DNA of 64,000 bases, taken from positions 30,410 to 94,409 of the forward strand of contig JAFAFA010000138.1 of NCBI GenBank assembly GCA_023423695.1, in the 5' to 3' direction. How positions within the stretch are numbered: the first letter of the stretch is position 1; every line of letters starts with the position of its first letter. Shown piece after piece: positions 25,018 to 34,160 of this stretch. This stretch comes from Pseudomonadota bacterium (GTDB taxonomy: Bacteria; Pseudomonadota; Alphaproteobacteria; Azospirillales; Azospirillaceae). Both the position numbers and the translations under genes were made by a program. Under the pieces are notes generated by a model. It searched no databases. It saw nothing but the letters and a program-made list of their open reading frames with translations, and was not told where the DNA came from.

Positions 25018-25061
25018 ACCGTCAGCCCCCCGCCGGCCGGCGTTGGCGAGGGGCTGACCGT
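25018..25061 (-). terminator. GC-rich hairpin after the secreted Lys/Ala-rich protein gene
   Basis: GTCAGCCCC (25021-25029) pairs with GGGGCTGAC (25050-25058) around a 20-base GC-rich loop, just downstream of the stop at 25074. On the minus strand it lacks a clean T-run, so its function as a terminator is uncertain. Confidence 0.45.
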
Positions 25062-25073
25062 TCTGCCGAGACT

Positions 25074-25643
25074 TTACTGGACGGTGGTCGAGGTCTTCAG
25101 GCCGAGGATGCCGTCGATCTTCGCGGCCTGCTCCGCGGTCACCGGCTTGCCGCCGATGCCGGCCAACTGCTGGCGGGCGTCGGCCACGGCCTTGTCACGG
25201 GCGGCGCTGTCCTTCAGCGCGTGGGCGGCCAGCATCTGCTCGTGATACTTGCCGAGTTGGACGGTCAACTGGTCGGTCGGCTTGGCGCCCAGCTCCTTGG
25301 CGACGGCGTCGGCCTGGGTCTTGGTCACTTCGGCCTTCGGGGTGGCCGCGACCTGCTCATGCTTGGTCTTGCCGGCATCGGCCTTGGTGGCGTCGGTCTT
25401 CTGGGCTTCGGTCTTGGTGGCCTCGCTCTTGGTGGCCTCGCTCTTGGTGACAGCCTTCTGCTCGGCCTTCGGGGCCGGGGCAGGAGCCGTCGTGGTGGAG
25501 TCGGTCGTCGCGGCGGGGGCCGGCGCGGCCGGAGCAACCGTTGCCGCACCCGCACTCAGCACGGGGGCAGCCGCCACCATGGCGGCAAACGCAAAGGTCG
25601 AAACGGACGTGCGGATACGCGACCCAAAGACGGTGCCGGACAT
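25074..25643 (-). CDS. Secreted Lys/Ala/Thr-rich repetitive protein
   Basis: This 189-residue protein has a signal peptide (about 1-33, FAFAAMVAAAPVLSAGAA), an Ala/Pro/Thr linker and a repetitive charged segment of roughly seven TKSEA-like units (about 66-100). A helical C-terminal region contains QADAVAKELGAKPTDQLTVQLGKYHEQML. I do not recognise the family; the architecture suggests an exported or periplasmic, possibly envelope-associated, protein. It is divergent from hisS across a 190-base region. Confidence 0.72.
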   Translation of the reverse strand: MSGTVFGSRIRTSVSTFAFAAMVAAAPVLSAGAATVAPAAPAPAATTDSTTTAPAPAPKAEQKAVTKSEATKSEATKTEAQKTDATKADAGKTKHEQVAATPKAEVTKTQADAVAKELGAKPTDQLTVQLGKYHEQMLAAHALKDSAARDKAVADARQQLAGIGGKPVTAEQAAKIDGILGLKTSTTVQ

Positions 25644-25731
25644 TTGGTTTCTCCATTTCGGTGAGCGATCCGCGCTGCGGGATCGTGCTTAGATGAACGC
25701 GGCTTCGCTGCCCTTCATTCCACGCCCTTCC

Positions 25732-25763
25732 AAAAAATTTTCCTGCCCCCCGAAAAATTTTCC
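25732..25763. repeat. AT-rich direct repeat upstream of hisS
   Basis: The words AAAAAATTTTCC (25732-25743) and AAAAATTTTCC (25753-25763) are spaced about two helical turns apart in the divergent promoter region of hisS and the secreted protein gene. They may act as upstream promoter elements or a binding site; no function is known. Confidence 0.4.
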
Positions 25764-25836
25764 GCTGCAGGTGACGGGGCCGGCGAAAGGGGCTAGAAAA
25801 CGCACGCTTTTCCTATCCAAGCGCGGACCTTCTCCG

Positions 25837-27186
25837 ATGAGCCTGATCACGCCCCGCACCCCGCCCGGAACGATGGAGCTGCTGCCGCGCCAGCAGGTGG
25901 CCTTCCAGCGCATGCTGGACACCATCCGCCGCGGCTACGAGCGGTTCGGTTTCGTCCCCGTCGAAACCCCGGTGTTCGAGACGGTGGACACGCTGCTGAC
26001 CAAGTCGGGTGGCGAGACGGAGAAGCAGGTCTATTTCGTCCAGTCGACCGGCGCCATCCAGCAGGGCAACAAGCCGGAGCTGGCGCTGCGCTTCGACCTG
26101 ACGGTGCCGCTCGCCCGCTATGTGGCGGAGCATGAGCGCGACCTCGCCTTCCCCTTCCGCCGCTACCAGATCCAGCGGGTCTACCGCGGCGAGCGGGCGC
26201 AGCGCGGGCGCTTCCGCGAATTCTACCAGTGCGACATCGACGTGATCGGCAAGGACAGCCTGTCCGCCCATTACGACGCCGAGATCCCGGCGGTCATCCA
26301 CCATGTCTTCACCGAGCTGAATTTCGGCGGCTTCACCATCAACGTGAACAACCGCAAGATCCTGCTGGGCCTGCTCGACGGTCTGGGTGTCGCCGACGCC
26401 GACACCCGCGTGCTGGTGCTGCGCGAGATCGACAAGCTGGACAAGATCGGCCGCGACAAGGTGCGCGAGAACCTGCTCGGCCTCGGCGTGACGGAGCATG
26501 CCGCCGACACCATCCTGTCGCTGATCGACATGAAGGGCACGAACGCCGAGACTCTGGCCGCGCTGGGCGCGCTCGACATCGAGAACGCCGTCTTCCGCGA
26601 AGGCGTCGGCGAGCTGAACACCGTCATCGAGGGGCTGAACGCCTTCCAGGTGCCGGAGGGCACGGTGCGCATCAACCTCGCCATCGCGCGCGGGCTGGAT
26701 TACTACACCGGCACCGTCTACGAGACCTTCCTGAACGACCATCCCGGCATCGGTTCGGTCTGCTCGGGCGGGCGCTACGAGAATCTGGCCAGCCACTACA
26801 CCAAGTCGAAGCTGCCGGGCGTCGGCATCTCCATCGGCGCCACCCGCCTGTTCTACCAGCTGATGGAGGCCGGCCTGATCAAGGATGCCGCGCCCACCGC
26901 CCAGGTGCTGGTGACGCAGATGGACCCGGCCCTGTCCGCGGATTATTTCCGCATGGCCAGCGAGCTGCGCGCCGCCGGCATCAACACGGAAATCCAGCTG
27001 GACGGCGGCAAGATCGCCAAGCAGATGAAATACGCCGACCGCGCCGGCATTCCCGTCGTCCTGCTGATGGGCTCCGACGAGAAGGCCCGCGGCACCGCGA
27101 CCCTGAAGCATCTGGTCAAGGGCGAACAGGTCGAGATCCCGCTGGCGGAGTTGGCGGTGCGCGCAAAGGCGCTGCTGGAGGGGTGA
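25837..27186 (+). CDS. hisS: Histidyl-tRNA synthetase HisS
   Basis: HisS charges tRNA-His. This 449-residue class II synthetase has motif 2 (FRRYQIQRVYRGERAQRGRFREFYQCDIDVIG), the histidine-specific ARGLDYYTGTVYE segment, GSVCSGGRYENLASHY and a C-terminal anticodon-binding domain (QVLVTQMD...MGSDEKARGTATLKHL). The ATG at 25837 (MSLITPRTPPGTMELLP) matches the family N-terminus; an upstream in-frame ATG at 25693 is within the AT-rich leader. It is likely monocistronic. Confidence 0.97.
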   Translation: MSLITPRTPPGTMELLPRQQVAFQRMLDTIRRGYERFGFVPVETPVFETVDTLLTKSGGETEKQVYFVQSTGAIQQGNKPELALRFDLTVPLARYVAEHERDLAFPFRRYQIQRVYRGERAQRGRFREFYQCDIDVIGKDSLSAHYDAEIPAVIHHVFTELNFGGFTINVNNRKILLGLLDGLGVADADTRVLVLREIDKLDKIGRDKVRENLLGLGVTEHAADTILSLIDMKGTNAETLAALGALDIENAVFREGVGELNTVIEGLNAFQVPEGTVRINLAIARGLDYYTGTVYETFLNDHPGIGSVCSGGRYENLASHYTKSKLPGVGISIGATRLFYQLMEAGLIKDAAPTAQVLVTQMDPALSADYFRMASELRAAGINTEIQLDGGKIAKQMKYADRAGIPVVLLMGSDEKARGTATLKHLVKGEQVEIPLAELAVRAKALLEG

Positions 27187-27283
27187 GGACGCTCCGCCCT
27201 TAAAGCCCTATTAACCATGAATCCCCTACCGTTCCGGTCTACACCGATCATGTGGGTCGGGCGGCAGGGGACACGCATCCGGT

Positions 27284-30200
27284 ATGGCAAAGGCGTGGGT
27301 GCAGGCGGGGCGCTGGGCGCGGCGGGCGGTGATCGGGGTCGCTTTGACGACCACCGTGGCCGCGGCCGGCTATGCCGGGTGGCGCGAGATGGAGACGTCG
27401 CGGCTCCAGGCGCGGCTGCTGTCCGGCGTCGCCCAGTCGATGACCGTGTCCTTGCGCGAAGGCCCCAACCCGGCGGCGCGCCATCCCGCGCATGGGCCCT
27501 ATAACGAGCGACTCGGCTATACCGCCCTGCCCGGCTATCTCGACACGCTGACCCGCGACCTCTACGCGGTGGAGCAGCAGGCGGTGCTGTCCCCGGCGCT
27601 CGACCGCTTCATGGCCGGCGGCGGCTTTCCGATCTACCGGGAAAAGACCCAGGCCGGCCTGACCCTGCTCGACCGCAACGGCGTGCCGATGTACGCCGCG
27701 CGCTTCCCCGAGCGGGTGTTCGAGGGGTTCGAGGATGTGCCGGCACTGGTCGCCGACACCCTGCTGTTCATCGAGAACCGCGAACTGCTGGACGAGGACG
27801 AGCCGCGCCGCAACCCGGCGGTGGAGTGGGACCGCTTCGGCGCGGCGGTGGCGATGCTGCCCTTGCAGATGATCCGGCCGGGCCAGCGCTCCCCCGGCGG
27901 CTCGACGCTCGCCACCCAGATCGAGAAGTACCGCCATTCGCCGGACGGCCAGACCACCGGCAGCGTGGAGAAGCTGCGCCAGATGGCGTCGGCCAGCGTC
28001 CGCGCCTATCGCGACGGCGAGGACACCACCGAGGCGCGCCGGCGCGTCCTGGTCGATTACCTGAACTCGACGCCGCTGACCGCAAGGCAGGGCTTCGGCG
28101 AGGTGAACGGGCTGGGCGACGGGCTGTGGGCCTGGTTCGGCACCGACCTGTCGATCGCCAAGCGCGTCCTGGCCGAACCCGCGGCGGAACCGCGCGCCCT
28201 GCGGCTGAAGGCGCTGGCCTACAAGCAGGTTCTGGGTCTGCTGCTGGCCCAGCGGCGGCCATCCTACTACCTGATTCAGGACCGCGTGGCGCTCGACCGG
28301 CTGGCCGACGCCCATCTGCGGGCGCTGGCCCAGGCCGGCGTCATCGACCCGGCGCTGCGCGACGCCGCGCTCGCCATCCGGCTGGCCTTCCGCGAGGAGG
28401 CGCCATCGCCCCCGGCCACCTCCTTCATCGAGCAGAAGGCGGCCAACGCCGTCCGCGCCCGGCTGCTCGGCATGCTGGGGGTGCCCAGCCTCTATCAACT
28501 CGACCGGCTCGACCTGACGGCGCAATCGACCCTGGATGCGGAAACCCAGGCCCGCGTGGTCGAGGTGCTGGGCAAGCTGAACGATCCCGATTATGCCCGC
28601 ACGCTGGGGCTGACCGGCGAACGGCTGCTCGACGCCCGCAACAACGACCTGTCCAAGCTGGTCTATTCGATCACCCTGTACGAGCGCGGCCCCGAGGCCA
28701 ACTACCTGCGCGTCCAGGCCGACAACCTCGACCAGCCGCTGGACATCAACGAAGGCGCGAAGCTCGACCTCGGTTCCACCGCCAAGCTGCGCACTCTGGT
28801 GACATATCTGCAGATCGTGGCGGAACTGCACAGCCGCTACGCCCATCTGCCAAAGGACTTCCTGGCCGACGTCCAGGACGAGGCGTCGGACAACCTGACG
28901 CGCTGGGCGGCCTCCTGGCTGACGACCGCGCCCGACCGGCGCCTGCCGGTCATGCTGGATGCGGCGATGGAGCGGCGCTATTCCGCCAGCCCGGGCGAGG
29001 TGTTCTTCACCGGCGGCGGCCAGCACAGCTTCGTGAACTTCAACAAGGACGATAACGGCCGCATCCTGACCGTGCAGGAAGCGCTGCGCAGCAGCGTCAA
29101 CCTGCCCTTCATCCGGCTGATGCGCGACATCGTCCAGTTCTACATGGACGAGGGGGCCGACGACGGCGCCGAGATCCTGCGCACGCCCGACCATCCCGCC
29201 CGTCAGGCCTATCTGGCCCGCTTCGCCGACCGCGAGGGCTCGGACTTCCTCAACCGCTTCTACAACGATTACCGCAAGCGCACGCCCGACGAGGCGCTGG
29301 CCCGGCTGGCGACCCGCTCGCGACCGGTGCCCTACCGGCTGGCGGTGGTCTTCCGCACCGTGCGGCCCAAGGCCGGGCTTGCCGAGTTCTCTGCCTTCCT
29401 GCGGGGCCGGCTGCCGGACAAGGCGCTGTCCGACGGCGAGCTGTCGGCACTCTACGTCAAATACGGGCCGGACCGCTTCCCGCTGAACGACCTCGGCTAT
29501 CTCGCCCGCGTCCATCCGCTGGAGCTGTGGCTGGTCGCCCATCTCCAGAACAATCCGAACGCCACGCGGGCCGAGATCCTGGCCGCCAGCGCCGACCAGC
29601 GCCAGGAAAGCTACCGCTGGCTGTTCAAGAAGGGCATGGCCGCCCAGAACACCCGCATCCGCATCGGGCTGGAGGAGGAGGCGTTCAAGCGCATCACCGC
29701 CCAATGGCGCAGCGTCGGCTATCCCTTCGACACGCTGGTTCCGTCGCTGGCGACCTCCATCGGCAGTTCGGCCGACCGCCCGGCGGCACTGGCCGAGCTG
29801 ATGGGGCTGATCCTCAACGACGGGGTGCGCCAGCCCACCGTGCGGATCCGCTCGCTGCATTTCGCCGCCGGCACGCCCTACGAGACGAAGCTGGGGCTCG
29901 GTCCGCTGAAGGGCGAGCGCGTGCTGCATCCGGAGGTCACCGCGACCCTGCGCCGCGCCCTGATGGACGTGGCGCAGAACGGCACCGCGAAGCGGGTCTG
30001 GGGCTCCTTCAAGGATCCGTCCGGTGCCGCGGTCCCGATGGGCGGCAAGACCGGCACCGGCGACCACCGGCTGGAACGCTGGGGTCCGGGCGGCGTTCTG
30101 CTGGAATCGAAGGCGGTGGCCCGCACCGCGACCTTCGTCTTCTACATCGGCGACCGCTTCTTCGGCACCATGACCGCCTTCGTCCAGGGACCGGAGGCCG

Positions 30201-30328
30201 ACGACTACCGCTTCACCAGCGCCCTGCCCGCCCAGCTTCTGAAAAGCCTTGCCCCGGCGCTCCAGCCGCTGGTCGACCAGGGCGCCACCCGCACCGCCGA
30301 TACCCGCCCGGCGCCGGCCGGTTTATAA
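27284..30328 (+). CDS. Bifunctional transglycosylase/transpeptidase (class A PBP-like)
   Basis: This 1014-residue membrane-anchored peptidoglycan synthase has an N-terminal membrane segment (AVIGVALTTTVAAAGYAGW). A glycosyltransferase GT51 domain carries IENRELL and PGGSTLATQIEKYRHSPDG. The penicillin-binding domain has all three motifs: S498-TAK (SxxK), S604-V-N606 (SxN) and K922-TGT. It is larger than most class A PBPs because about 300 residues lie between the SxN and KTG boxes, including a helical insert (about 640-800). Several positions in the GT51 boxes differ from consensus (ENRELL rather than EDRRFY). It would act on lipid II in the periplasm. It begins 97 bases after hisS. Confidence 0.88.
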   Translation: MAKAWVQAGRWARRAVIGVALTTTVAAAGYAGWREMETSRLQARLLSGVAQSMTVSLREGPNPAARHPAHGPYNERLGYTALPGYLDTLTRDLYAVEQQAVLSPALDRFMAGGGFPIYREKTQAGLTLLDRNGVPMYAARFPERVFEGFEDVPALVADTLLFIENRELLDEDEPRRNPAVEWDRFGAAVAMLPLQMIRPGQRSPGGSTLATQIEKYRHSPDGQTTGSVEKLRQMASASVRAYRDGEDTTEARRRVLVDYLNSTPLTARQGFGEVNGLGDGLWAWFGTDLSIAKRVLAEPAAEPRALRLKALAYKQVLGLLLAQRRPSYYLIQDRVALDRLADAHLRALAQAGVIDPALRDAALAIRLAFREEAPSPPATSFIEQKAANAVRARLLGMLGVPSLYQLDRLDLTAQSTLDAETQARVVEVLGKLNDPDYARTLGLTGERLLDARNNDLSKLVYSITLYERGPEANYLRVQADNLDQPLDINEGAKLDLGSTAKLRTLVTYLQIVAELHSRYAHLPKDFLADVQDEASDNLTRWAASWLTTAPDRRLPVMLDAAMERRYSASPGEVFFTGGGQHSFVNFNKDDNGRILTVQEALRSSVNLPFIRLMRDIVQFYMDEGADDGAEILRTPDHPARQAYLARFADREGSDFLNRFYNDYRKRTPDEALARLATRSRPVPYRLAVVFRTVRPKAGLAEFSAFLRGRLPDKALSDGELSALYVKYGPDRFPLNDLGYLARVHPLELWLVAHLQNNPNATRAEILAASADQRQESYRWLFKKGMAAQNTRIRIGLEEEAFKRITAQWRSVGYPFDTLVPSLATSIGSSADRPAALAELMGLILNDGVRQPTVRIRSLHFAAGTPYETKLGLGPLKGERVLHPEVTATLRRALMDVAQNGTAKRVWGSFKDPSGAAVPMGGKTGTGDHRLERWGPGGVLLESKAVARTATFVFYIGDRFFGTMTAFVQGPEADDYRFTSALPAQLLKSLAPALQPLVDQGATRTADTRPAPAGL

Positions 30329-30395
30329 GGGCCGCGACAACCGCCGCCCCCTCCTGTTGAGGCTGTCGAAACAGCGCAAGCCGGGGGGAGAAAAG

Positions 30396-31364
30396 ATGCG
30401 GGATCTGCAAGGCGCCGCCGTCGTGGTGGCCGGAGCTTCGAGCGGAATCGGGCGGGCCACCGCGTTGGCCTTCGCCCGCGAGGGCGCCCGGCTGGCGCTG
30501 GCCGCCCGCCGGGAGGAACTGCTGGAGGAGGTGGCGGAGGAGTGCCGCGGCCTGGGCGCCAGCGCCGTCGTCATCCCCACCGACGTCACCGATGCCGACG
30601 CGGTGAAGCGCCTCGCCGAGCGGACGGTGCAGGAATTCGGCTCCATCGACATCTGGATCGCCAATGCCGGCGTCGGCGCGGTCGGCCGCTTCGAAGACAC
30701 CCCGGTCGAGGCGCACCGCCGGGTGATCGAGACCAACCTGCTGGGACCGCTCCACGGCGCCCATGCCGTGCTGCCCCTCTTCCGTCGCCAGGGCCACGGC
30801 ACCTTCATCGCCACCGTGTCGGTCGGCGCCTTCGCGCCGGCGCCCTATGCTGCCGCCTACGCCGCCAGCAAATACGGGCTGGACGGATTGCTGGAGAGCC
30901 TGCGGGCGGAGCTGGTCGACAGCCCGGACCTGCATGTCTGCGGCGTCTATCCCGCCTTCACCGACACGCCCGGCATGATGCACGGTGCCAACTACACCGG
31001 GCACGAGCTGTCGCCGGAAGGCCCGATCTACGACGATCCGGAGGACGTGGCGGCGACGATGGTGGCGGTAGCCCGCCGTCCACGTGCCAAGGCCATGGTC
31101 GGGGCGCTGACGCCGCTGGCCCGGCTCGGTCACGCCGTGGCGCCGCGTCTGGTGGAGAAGGTGGCGGGCTATGGCGCCCACCGGCATTTCGACCGCCAGC
31201 CCCCGGCGCCGCACAGCGACGGCAACCTGTTCCAGCCGGTGGAGAGGGGGCGGGACGTCACCGGCGGCTTCTACGCCCCGCCGCCCGCCTGGCTTTCGCC
31301 GGTGCTGATGGCCGGCGCCGCGGCCGTCGCCTTTGCCGCATATCGCGGCCTGCGGCGGCATTGA
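30396..31364 (+). CDS. Short-chain dehydrogenase/reductase with C-terminal membrane segment
   Basis: This 322-residue classical-type SDR has the NAD(P) motif GASSGIGR, NAG (IANAGVG) and the catalytic Tyr/Lys in YAASKYG; Ser lies in VSVGAF. After the enzyme domain comes a Pro-rich linker and a C-terminal hydrophobic helix (SPVLMAGAAAVAFAAYRG), so the enzyme is probably membrane-anchored. The substrate is unknown; lipid or retinol-like molecules are plausible for anchored members. The ATG at 30396 has GGGGGGAG upstream. It follows the PBP gene by 67 bases and may be co-transcribed. Confidence 0.9.
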   Translation: MRDLQGAAVVVAGASSGIGRATALAFAREGARLALAARREELLEEVAEECRGLGASAVVIPTDVTDADAVKRLAERTVQEFGSIDIWIANAGVGAVGRFEDTPVEAHRRVIETNLLGPLHGAHAVLPLFRRQGHGTFIATVSVGAFAPAPYAAAYAASKYGLDGLLESLRAELVDSPDLHVCGVYPAFTDTPGMMHGANYTGHELSPEGPIYDDPEDVAATMVAVARRPRAKAMVGALTPLARLGHAVAPRLVEKVAGYGAHRHFDRQPPAPHSDGNLFQPVERGRDVTGGFYAPPPAWLSPVLMAGAAAVAFAAYRGLRRH

Positions 31365-31553
31365 GCGCCGTTTTTGCAGCGGGTGCTTAAGCCGCCCCGC
31401 CGACCGTGGCAGAATGGACAGGTCAAGGGCAGGTCTGTCACGGCCATGCGGCGGGATATGCCGAGTGAACACTGAACAGGGGTGCCAAAACCGTTTCATG
31501 CTGTTCCAAACGTTCCATTGGCCGCCGGTTGCCACGAAATCCCGCCACGACCC

Positions 31554-31582
31554 TTGACGTGCCGGTCCGATTGCCGTAAGCA
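31554..31582 (+). promoter_or_regulatory. Candidate sigma-70 promoter of rplY
   Basis: TTGACG (31554-31559) is followed after 17 bases by TAAGCA (31577-31582), 59 bases before the rplY start. The -35 box is near consensus and the -10 box is weak. Confidence 0.45.
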
Positions 31583-31641
31583 CGCCGCGCACGCGTCGGC
31601 ACCCCTGGAGGCCGGCGCCCTTTTCGTTTTGGAGCATCGTC

Positions 31642-32238
31642 ATGACCAAGATCATTCCGCTCGGCGCTGAGACGCGCGAACGGGCCGGCAAGGGGACCGC
31701 CCGCCAGACCCGCCGTGACGGCCGCATTCCGGCCGTCATCTACGGTGGCAAGCAGGCTCCCCTGACCATTTCGCTCGAGAAGTTCGAGTTCACCCGCGTC
31801 CTGCATCAGCCGGGCTTCTTCACGCACCTGTTCGAGGTGACCGTCGACGGCGCCGCCCATCGCGTCCTGCCGCGCGACGTGCAGTTCCACCCGGTGACCG
31901 ACGTCCCGCTGCATGTCGACTTCCTGCGCGTTTCGGCCGACACCCGCACCAACGTGCAGGTTCCGGTCGAGTTCGTCGACCAGGACAAGTCGGCCGGCCT
32001 GAAGCGCGGCGGCGTGCTGAACATCGTCCGTCACGAGCTGGAGCTGAGCTGCCCGGCCGACAGCATCCCCGAGAGCATCACGATCTCGTGCGAGGGCTTC
32101 GACGTCGGCGACTCGATCCACATCTCTTCGGTCAAGCTGCCGGAGGGTGTGACCTCGACGATCACCGACCGCGATTTCACCATCGCGACCATCGTTGCTC
32201 CGTCGGGCCTGAAGTCGGAAGAGGGCGCCGCTTCCTGA
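31642..32238 (+). CDS. rplY: 50S ribosomal protein L25 (Ctc/TL5 type)
   Basis: L25 binds 5S rRNA in the large subunit. The 198-residue length marks the long Ctc/TL5 form: an N-terminal RNA-binding domain (ERAGKGTARQTRRDGRIPAVIYGG) followed by a second beta-rich domain (HPVTDVPLHVDFLRV, DFTIATIVAPSG). The Ctc form is often stress-induced. TGGAG lies 8 bases before the ATG. It is followed by a UUCG-loop hairpin and then pth, the common bacterial rplY-pth-ychF order. Confidence 0.97.
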   Translation: MTKIIPLGAETRERAGKGTARQTRRDGRIPAVIYGGKQAPLTISLEKFEFTRVLHQPGFFTHLFEVTVDGAAHRVLPRDVQFHPVTDVPLHVDFLRVSADTRTNVQVPVEFVDQDKSAGLKRGGVLNIVRHELELSCPADSIPESITISCEGFDVGDSIHISSVKLPEGVTSTITDRDFTIATIVAPSGLKSEEGAAS

Positions 32239-32272
32239 TCCGGAGCGTTCGTTCTTCGACGATGGGTACAGT

Positions 32273-32298
32273 GGGGGGCTTCGGCCCCCCGCTTCGTT
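32273..32298 (+). terminator. UUCG-loop terminator or attenuator between rplY and pth
   Basis: A perfect 7-bp stem (GGGGGGC with GCCCCCC) with a TTCG tetraloop is followed by GCTTCGTTTTG. It lies in the 93-base gap between rplY and pth and probably reduces read-through, since pth lacks an obvious promoter of its own. Confidence 0.75.
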
Positions 32299-32331
32299 TT
32301 GTGGGGTGTGTTTTCTGGAGGGTTGAGGGAC

Positions 32332-32904
32332 ATGCTGCTTCTGGTCGGACTGGGCAACCCCGGCAACGAGTATGCCCGCAACCGCCACAACATCGGTTTC
32401 ATGGCGGTGGAGACCATCGCCCAGCGCCATCGCTTCACCCCGTGGAAGAAGCGCTTCCAGGGCCAGACCGCCGAGGGCACCGTCGCCGGCGACAAGGTGC
32501 TGGCGCTCGAACCCGCCACCTTCATGAATCTGTCCGGCCAGTCGGTGGTGGCGGCCCTGCAATTCTACAAGTTGAAGCCCGAGAACGTCGTCGTCATCCA
32601 TGACGAGCTGGACCTGCCCCCCGGCAAAATCCGGGTGAAGAAGGGCGGCGGCCATGGCGGCCATAACGGCCTGCGCTCCATCGACGCGCATATCGGCAAG
32701 GAATACTGGCGCATCCGGCTGGGCATCGGCCATCCCGGCAACAAGGATCTGGTCAGCGGCTATGTCCTGCACGACTTCGCCAAGGCCGACCAGACCTGGA
32801 TCGACCCGCTGCTCGACGCCGTGTCCGACAACCTCCCCCTGATGGTGGAAGGCCAGCCGGAGCTGTTCATGAACAAGGTGACGGTGGCGACGCAGGCGCG
32901 ATAA
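32332..32904 (+). CDS. pth: Peptidyl-tRNA hydrolase Pth
   Basis: Pth releases peptides from peptidyl-tRNA that drops off ribosomes. The 190-residue protein has LLLVGLGNPGNEYARNRHN, in which His20 of NRHNIGF is catalytic, and FMNLSGQSV. It also has VIHDELDLPPGKIRVKKGGGHGGHNGLRSI, and all are diagnostic. The ATG at 32332 has GAGGG a few bases upstream. It sits between rplY and ychF in the usual order. Confidence 0.97.
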   Translation: MLLLVGLGNPGNEYARNRHNIGFMAVETIAQRHRFTPWKKRFQGQTAEGTVAGDKVLALEPATFMNLSGQSVVAALQFYKLKPENVVVIHDELDLPPGKIRVKKGGGHGGHNGLRSIDAHIGKEYWRIRLGIGHPGNKDLVSGYVLHDFAKADQTWIDPLLDAVSDNLPLMVEGQPELFMNKVTVATQAR

Positions 32905-33008
32905 GCCGCGGCCTGCCCGTCCCCTCCCCCACTTCGCGTTTGCGCTTTGTCCCCCATCGTAGGATAAAGCGCCTCAATTCCAGCATTTCCGACGGCGAGC
33001 ACCCACCC

Positions 33009-34109
33009 ATGGGCTTCAATTGCGGCATCGTCGGCCTGCCGAACGTCGGCAAGTCGACCCTTTTCAACGCGCTGACCGCCACCCAGGCGGCCGAGGCGGC
33101 GAATTTCCCCTTCTGCACCAAGGAGCCGAACGTCGGTCGCGTCAGCGTGCCCGACCCGCGGCAGGACAAGCTGGCGGAGATCGCCAAGTCGCAGAAGGTC
33201 ATCCCGACCCAGTTGGAGTTCGTGGACATCGCCGGCCTGATCCGCGGCGCGTCGAAGGGTGAAGGGCTGGGCAACCAGTTCCTCGCCAACATCCGCGAGG
33301 TCGACGCCATCGTCCACGTGCTGCGCTGCTTCGAGGACGACGACATCACCCATGTCGAGGGCAATGTCGATCCCCTGCGCGACGCCGAGGTGGTCGAGAC
33401 CGAGCTGATGCTCGCCGACATGGAAAGCCTGGAACGCCAGCTGACCAGCCTGCAGAAAAAGGCCAAGGGCGGCGACAAGGACAGCAAGATCAAGGCCGAC
33501 CTGATGGAGCGCGCCCTCAAGGTGCTCCAGGACGGCAAGCCAGCCCGCGTGGTCGAGATCTCGGACGAGGAGCGGCCGGTGTTCAAGCAGTTCATGCTGC
33601 TGACCGACAAGCCGGTCCTCTATGTCTGCAACGTCGAAGAGGCGTCGGCCGCAACCGGCAACAGCTTCTCCGCCAAGGTCGCCGAGAAGGCTAAGGCCGA
33701 GAATGCCGAGGTCGTCGTGATCTCCGCCGCCATCGAGTCCGAGGTCGCCCAGCTCACCGACCCGGCCGAAAAGGCGGAGTTCCTGGCATCGATGGGGCTG
33801 GAGGAAACCGGCCTGAACAAGCTGATCCGCGCCGGCTTCAAGCTGCTGGACCTGATCACCTTCTTCACCGTCGGCCCCAAGGAGACGCGCGCCTGGACCG
33901 TGCGCCGCAACGCCAAGGCGCCGGAAGCGGCGGGCGTCATCCACACCGACTTCGAACGCGGCTTCATCCGCGCCGAAACCATCGACTACACCAGCTATGT
34001 TACGCTGGGTGGTGAGCAGGGGGCGAAGGACGCCGGCAAGATGCGCCAGGAAGGCAAGGAATACGTCGTCCAGGACGGCGACATCTTCCACTTCCGCTTC
34101 AACGTCTGA
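33009..34109 (+). CDS. ychF: Redox-regulated ATPase YchF
   Basis: This Obg-family P-loop protein prefers ATP to GTP and associates with ribosomes. The 366-residue length is normal. The Walker A GLPNVGKST, the switch region DIAGLIRGASKGEGLGNQFL and the altered G4 (CNVEE) that gives ATP preference are visible. A coiled-coil hairpin is followed by a C-terminal TGS domain (RAWTVRRNAKAPEAAGVIHTDF). It follows pth, as in many bacteria, and ends before a terminator. Confidence 0.97.
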   Translation: MGFNCGIVGLPNVGKSTLFNALTATQAAEAANFPFCTKEPNVGRVSVPDPRQDKLAEIAKSQKVIPTQLEFVDIAGLIRGASKGEGLGNQFLANIREVDAIVHVLRCFEDDDITHVEGNVDPLRDAEVVETELMLADMESLERQLTSLQKKAKGGDKDSKIKADLMERALKVLQDGKPARVVEISDEERPVFKQFMLLTDKPVLYVCNVEEASAATGNSFSAKVAEKAKAENAEVVVISAAIESEVAQLTDPAEKAEFLASMGLEETGLNKLIRAGFKLLDLITFFTVGPKETRAWTVRRNAKAPEAAGVIHTDFERGFIRAETIDYTSYVTLGGEQGAKDAGKMRQEGKEYVVQDGDIFHFRFNV

Positions 34110-34130
34110 TCAGACGGGGTTTGAGGCGAC

Positions 34131-34151
34131 GGGGGCGTAACAGCCCCCTTT
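34131..34151 (+). terminator. Terminator after ychF
   Basis: A 6-bp GC stem (GGGGGC with GCCCCC) and a GTAACA loop are followed by TTT. It is short but well placed 21 bases after the stop. Confidence 0.55.
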
Positions 34152-34160
34152 CCACCTCCG

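Noticed and set aside
27248..30067. A 939-codon open frame on the minus strand opposite the penicillin-binding protein gene
   Set aside because: The plus-strand gene has all three penicillin-binding motifs and a membrane anchor; the antisense frame has none and shows shadow composition.
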